Source: Thamnaconus septentrionalis (Eukaryota; Chordata; Actinopteri; Tetraodontiformes; Monacanthidae). Taken from it: DNA of 64,000 nucleotides. How positions within the stretch are numbered: position 1 is the first letter of the stretch; every line of letters starts with the position of its first letter. The notes below the pieces were generated by a model. The model had not been told where the DNA came from, ran no database searches, and saw only the letters and a list, made by a program, of their open reading frames with translations. Below are positions 61,496-64,000 of the stretch, piece by piece. The stretch is from NCBI GenBank assembly GCA_009823395.1, contig CM020505.1:9939129-10003128 (forward strand), read 5' to 3'. Made by a program: the position numbers and the translations under genes.

Positions 61496-63034
61496 GCAGG
61501 CGAACTCAAGGAGAAGCTGGAGGATTTTGTGTCTCAGACCAACAGTAAACACCCAGGATTTATTAAGATGGTGCGCCACTCCAAGCAGGAGGGTCTGATC
61601 CGCTCCAGAGTGAGCGGGTGGAGGGCTGCCACTGCCCCAGTTGTTGCCTTGTTTGATGCCCACGTCGAGTTCAACACCGGCTGGTGAGTCACTGGCAAGG
61701 AGTGCTGCATGATGCGAGCGCAGCTCATCACAAGAGTTCTGGTTACCAACCCGCATCTCTGTGTGTGTGTCTGCGTGTGCGTGAGGGTTTTAAATAGAAA
61801 ACAAAGACTTGGATTGTCTTTCAGTGGCTCCACAAAACGCTCGACATGAACACGATAATCACTCGTCTCTCCAGACAATCATTCAGCAACAGGCTAAATG
61901 TCATACCTCTGTCTGATTTCACTATGAATCCAAGAGGGCAAAACATTAAATTGAGGAATTTCACATCTTAGCATTTAGGTTAGGTTAATTACTCACCTCA
62001 AACAACAAACAACAGCAAGAATGAAAAAAAATGTTTTTGTTGGTTTGTTTTTTAGGTAGGTTTATGGCCTCATTTTTCAAAGCATTTTCTCATTGTTTGT
62101 ATTTCATTTAGTGAAGCAGCACCTCTAAATATGCAAAATAATGTTTACATTTTTGTGAAATGACATTGTTGAATGCAATGTGTGGAAGAAATGCAATATT
62201 AATTTGTTATTGAAGCATAAGTGATGCAAAAAGAAGTGAGAGGGAAAAAACGTGTTGAGCATTAAAATTGTCTCATTTTTTAATTACCAAATTCCTCCAG
62301 CATAACAATAATAGTAATAATACTTTGACTCCCCAACAAATTTCAATGAATTTAGTTTAATTCAACTATTTATCTAGAAATTGCTTTCTTAGAAGTGGTC
62401 CCCATGCGACCACACAGTTGATATGAAGGGTTTGTGGAAACACTTTATAGTCTCAATGACTTTCTCTCTCCAAATCTGAAGGGCCGAACCCATTCTGCAG
62501 AGAATTAAAGAGGACCGAACCCGCGTCGTTTCCCCGTCATTTGACAACATCAAGTACGACACGTTTGAGATTGAAGAGTATCCGTTGTCTGCCCAGGGCT
62601 TCGACTGGGAGCTGTGGTGCCGCTACCTCAATCCACCCAAGTCCTGGTGGTATAAAGGCAACAAGAGTGCGCCGATCCAGTAAGTGAAGACCAAAACATC
62701 CCCAAAGCCAGCATCCAATCATGTCTTCAAATATTAATATAGCTAAATGAATGTCGAGCTTGCTTAAAGGGTAATTTCATGCAGCATTTCTGAACTAATT
62801 AGCAGATGTGCAAGGTCACATTCTCCTCTTGACTCCGCAGTCACCATGGCAACAGTACCAGGGCCAACATTACCTGTGCAGAGGAACAAATCCGATCTTC
62901 ATTGTCTTTAATCCCCCAGGAGCCCCGCTCTGATTGGCTGCTTCGTGGTGGACAGGCTGTACTTTGAGGAGATTGGTTTGCTGGATGAAGGGATGGAGGT
63001 GTACGGTGGAGAAAATGTGGAGCTGGGCATCAGG
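28045..63034 (+). CDS. galnt18: Polypeptide N-acetylgalactosaminyltransferase 18-like, 5' six exons (partial)
   Basis: Joined coding exons are 28045-28282, 54235-54430, 57188-57354, 61500-61683, 62482-62679 and 62920-63034, giving 1098 nt and 366 residues with all splice phases consistent. The protein has a type II membrane layout: basic N-tail, signal anchor at about residues 10-31, a stem, then a GT-A fold catalytic domain. Recognisable motifs are VDDNS (194-198), the metal-binding DxH as DAH (253-255), and GGEN (357-360). The start [10 protein letters not shown] and the segment [20 protein letters not shown] match GALNT18 as I recall it, more closely than GALNT8/9/17. The family adds GalNAc to Ser/Thr of secretory proteins; GALNT18 belongs to a divergent group reported to have weak or no activity of its own and to act in the early secretory pathway. 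The rest of the catalytic domain and the lectin domain lie beyond the window. Teleosts often keep a and b copies; which this is cannot be told. Confidence 0.95.
28592..28597 (+). promoter_or_regulatory. Possible intronic poly(A) signal
   Basis: AATAAA, followed 40-60 nt later by a GT/T-rich stretch (about 28635-28655), the layout of a cleavage site. It could support a short transcript ending in intron 1, but AATAAA is common by chance. Confidence 0.3.
30051..30120. mobile_element. Possible hAT 5' end fragment
   Basis: CAGGGGTGGACCGGCCATCT followed by CCGGCCTCTGTCCCGGTGGGCC resembles the start of a hAT group known from fish. No matching right end was found within the next 600 bp, so the copy is truncated or the call is wrong. 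Confidence 0.45.
31112..31163. repeat. (GT)n interrupted microsatellite
   Basis: GT units with GTGC and GTTTGTAT interruptions. Confidence 0.85.
33338..33395. repeat. (TAGA)n/(TAGG)n microsatellite
   Basis: Degenerate tetranucleotide array with TAGA, TAGG and TTAG variants. Confidence 0.9.
34560..34944 (+). mobile_element. Second Tc1/mariner-like remnant, 5' inverted repeat missing
   Basis: Reads AACGCAAATACCTTATCAGC, CAATCACATGGCAGCAAG, GATCTACTGGGATTTTCAGG, ATCCAGTGAGTGACTG and a right end ACCTAATAAAGTGGCC. These words occur in this order in a Tc1-like family common in vertebrate genomes. The internal part is about a quarter of full length. No left inverted repeat (a GGCCACTTTATTAGGT-like start) is seen. 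Confidence 0.75.
38067..38109. repeat. (AC)n microsatellite
   Basis: About 21 uninterrupted AC units. Confidence 0.95.
45478..45513. repeat. (AAAC/AAAT)n run
   Basis: Tetranucleotide A-rich array with one GC variant. Confidence 0.85.
47404..47512. repeat. Imperfect inverted repeat (hairpin)
   Basis: The left arm holds TTTTTAAGGAA and TATTTAAGGAGGCC. The right arm is its inverse, with GGCTTCCTTAAATA and TTCCTTAAAAAA. Arms are about 36 nt with a 35-nt loop. It may be a small transposon relic. Confidence 0.7.
48029..48087. repeat. Small GC-rich inverted repeat, possible MITE fragment
   Basis: GGGGTGTCC and its inverse GGACACCCC lie 33 nt apart within GGTGGC/GCCACC-rich sequence, a style seen in some fish repeats. 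Confidence 0.35.
48485..48715 (+). mobile_element. Degraded SINE with tRNA-like head and L2-like tail
   Basis: A B-box-like GGTTTGATTAC near 48511 is followed by TGCGGAGGTGGAGCTGCGTG, CTCACTGTGTCTGTC, GGTGGTTGTTTGTCTCTCTG, GGCCCTGCAGTAAACTGGCG and ACTTGTCCAGGATGG. This is the order of a common teleost retroposon whose 3' part also appears at 4100 and 22142. Confidence 0.6.
48716..54234 (+). other. galnt18 intron 1, last part
   Basis: No exon or mobile element recognised up to the exon 2 acceptor. A four-copy ATGCTA hexamer run lies at 50637-50660. Two stretches (about 49440-49640 and 51940-52100) have mixed composition without repeats and TAAT-type words; they are possible enhancers only by impression. 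Confidence 0.5.
54235..54430 (+). CDS. galnt18: galnt18 coding exon 2: stem to start of catalytic region
   Basis: Acceptor TTTTCCAG|AG follows a good pyrimidine tract; donor is GG|GTAAGA. It enters in phase 1 (G+AG = Glu80) and leaves in phase 2. It encodes residues 80-144 plus part of 145. The first dozen residues are a variable Gly/Gln/Asp linker, then a conserved block containing [15 protein letters not shown] and [14 protein letters not shown], which is typical of the region just before the GT27 catalytic core in the GALNT18 group. Confidence 0.94.
54431..57187 (+). other. galnt18 intron 2
   Basis: A 2757-bp intron, GTAAGA...TTGCAG. AT-rich with no recognised element or extra exon. Confidence 0.8.
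57188..57354 (+). CDS. galnt18: galnt18 coding exon 3: first beta-alpha-beta unit of GT-A fold
   Basis: Acceptor CTTTTGCAG|GTG, donor AACA|GTAAAG. Phase 2 in (GG+G = Gly145), phase 1 out. Encodes residues 145-200 plus part of 201. It contains CRNL at the start, where the Cys is conserved in the family, then the core strand [20 protein letters not shown] and [11 protein letters not shown], which correspond to the nucleotide-binding start of the GT-A fold. An N-glycosylation sequon NLT lies at residues 148-150. Confidence 0.95.
57355..61499 (+). other. galnt18 intron 3
   Basis: A 4145-bp intron, GTAAAG...TTGCAG, ending in the (GT)21 tract. A Cys-rich open stretch near 59624-59941 has no ATG at its start and no ordered zinc-finger spacing. 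No other feature recognised. Confidence 0.8.
61453..61494 (+). repeat. (GT)21 microsatellite at the exon 4 acceptor
   Basis: Forty-two bases of uninterrupted GT, preceded by GTGCGTGC, ending at TTGCAG|G. It occupies the place of the pyrimidine tract of intron 3. Confidence 0.97.
61500..61683 (+). CDS. galnt18: galnt18 coding exon 4: DxH catalytic motif exon
   Basis: Acceptor GTTGCAG|GCG, donor GGCTG|GTGAGT. Phase 1 in (A+GC = Ser201), phase 2 out. Encodes residues 201-261 plus part of 262. It carries [20 protein letters not shown] and [12 protein letters not shown], so it holds the metal-binding Asp253 and His255 of the DxH motif. The 3' splice site is unusual: a 42-nt (GT)21 run at 61453-61494 ends five bases before the AG. 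The exon is 184 nt, so skipping it would shift the frame and remove the DxH motif. Confidence 0.96.
61684..62481 (+). other. galnt18 intron 4
   Basis: A 798-bp intron, GTGAGT...TGAAG, with a CT-rich run before the acceptor. No other feature recognised. Confidence 0.85.
62482..62679 (+). CDS. galnt18: galnt18 coding exon 5: central catalytic domain
   Basis: Acceptor ATCTGAAG|GGC is preceded by a CT-rich stretch; donor is CCA|GTAAGT. Phase 2 in (TG+G = Trp262), phase 2 out. Encodes residues 262-327 plus part of 328. It includes [20 protein letters not shown] and [20 protein letters not shown], which closely follow GALNT18 as remembered. A sequon NKS lies at 322-324. Confidence 0.96.
62680..62919 (+). 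other. galnt18 intron 5
   Basis: A 240-bp intron, GTAAGT...CCCCAG. A second strong-looking acceptor (CTCCTCTTGACTCCGCAG) ends at 62840, 79 nt before the real one. Confidence 0.88.
62920..63034 (+). CDS. galnt18: galnt18 coding exon 6: GGEN catalytic segment
   Basis: Acceptor AATCCCCCAG|GAG, donor ATCAGG|GTGAGT. Phase 2 in (CA+G = Gln328), phase 0 out. Encodes residues 328-366: [12 protein letters not shown], then [20 protein letters not shown] and LGIR. Most active GalNAc-transferases have WGGENLE here; the Tyr before GGEN fits the GALNT8/9/17/18 group. In family genes the next exon continues with a WQCGG-type sequence, and no such sequence was seen in the remaining 966 bases. Confidence 0.95.
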
Positions 63035-64000
63035 GTGAGTCGTGATGGGAGCCTCCAGTGGCCTCTGGCAACTGTTCACCCAGATAATGGGCTAAAAATG
63101 ACTATAATACTAATGGCACTTAATGTCTGTAGAGGTCATTCTCCCATGGTGTCTCTAAAATACTTAAAAGACCAAGTGTCACTGGCTGCTGTATTGATGG
63201 AGATAATTCTTGAAAGATTAGAGGAATGTCTGATAATAAAAAAAAAAAGTTCCCTGTAGGTTTCCTGTACCCGACTTTGGAAACAAAAAAATATATATTA
63301 CTTTTCTTAATGACATTCCGGTATCATGATATATTGCTCAATAATCATTTGTGATGGTGTTTTTGTGTTTTATAACTTCAGATTTACTTTTGTTATTCTC
63401 ACATGAAATAAGAGCAGCCGGAGCAGGAAACACAGGCCATTAGTCTCTGAAATCTCAACCCATCCATCTTTCCAACCTCGGCAGAAACTCTTTTGCATCA
63501 GTCTCCGGATTCCATAACTAATCAGTTTCCTGTTTTAGTTGTGATGAAAATAGGAGGCGACTGCTGCAAGCCGCCTGAGAAGCCAGGAAGAGAGTGCTAG
63601 CAAGGCTGCTGCAGAGAGATTAGGGCTGATGCTGCAGCGGCGACACTTTTATCGGAACTGGATGGCATTTTCACATTAACAGAAGAACAAAGAATGCCAC
63701 CAGAGGCTTTTGTTGGTGGAAAAAGAGGCCTTTGCTTTACTTCTGACTGTCTTTGGCTTGCGTTCAGCGAAATGCCGCACATTTTAAACTGGCTAAAGGA
63801 CAGCAGTGCACCTCTAACGTGGCCTCTCCCAACAGTAGGAAACCTTGAGCTGCAAACCTGCAGCTACAGCTAATTAATGTTTTAGTAATCAGATATTCAG
63901 TGGATTGATGTCTTGGTTAATCAGAAAAAGCAGTTTTTCTCAATTGGCCAGCGGTTATAAATAAATAAAATAAAATATGCAAGAGAAACAAGACAGGCCG
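63035..64000 (+). other. galnt18 intron 6, start
   Basis: Begins GTGAGT. No further exon, repeat or regulatory site was recognised before the window ends. Confidence 0.75.

Noticed and set aside
61306..61548. Extra exon overlapping the (GT)n tract before exon 4
   Set aside because: The open frame is sustained by the GT repeat and is not in the exon 4 coding phase demanded by exons 3 and 5.

Overview
This is vertebrate nuclear DNA, most likely from a teleost fish (inference). The evidence is long introns with GT-AG splice sites, many (CA)n and other microsatellites, a mixed load of decayed Tc1/mariner, hAT and PIF/Harbinger-like DNA transposons, and L2/SINE-like 3' tails of the kind common in spiny-rayed fish. 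No bacterial-type operon, CRISPR array, rRNA or functional tRNA gene was seen.

One protein-coding gene can be supported: the 5' part of galnt18, a polypeptide N-acetylgalactosaminyltransferase-like protein (GT27 family, GALNT8/9/17/18 group), on the + strand. Six coding exons were joined by reading frame and splice sites: 28045-28282, 54235-54430, 57188-57354, 61500-61683, 62482-62679 and 62920-63034. They total 1098 nt, or 366 codons, with every junction phase consistent. They encode the short cytoplasmic tail, signal anchor, stem and most of the catalytic domain. The end of the catalytic domain and the C-terminal ricin-type lectin domain must lie beyond the right edge.

Layout: 1-27.6 kb is upstream flank with no recognisable gene, only mobile-element remnants and simple repeats. 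About 27.58-28.04 kb is a GC- and CpG-rich promoter/5' UTR. 28.3-54.2 kb is a 26-kb first intron. 54.2-63.0 kb holds exons 2-6 with progressively shorter introns. 63.0-64 kb is the start of intron 6.

The clearest mobile elements are a 746-bp hAT copy with a perfect 8-bp target duplication (2578-3323), a 735-bp Harbinger-like element flanked by TTA (20062-20796), an internally deleted Tc1-like element with long inverted repeats (24958-25730), a second Tc1-like remnant (34560-34944), and a 5'-truncated L2/SINE tail with a 12-bp target duplication (22142-22248).

I found no convincing undescribed system. The points most worth checking concern galnt18 expression: a (GT)21 tract directly against the exon 4 acceptor, an exon 1 donor of weak sequence followed by an in-frame intronic stop and a poly(A)-like signal, and two upstream ORFs overlapping the start codon.
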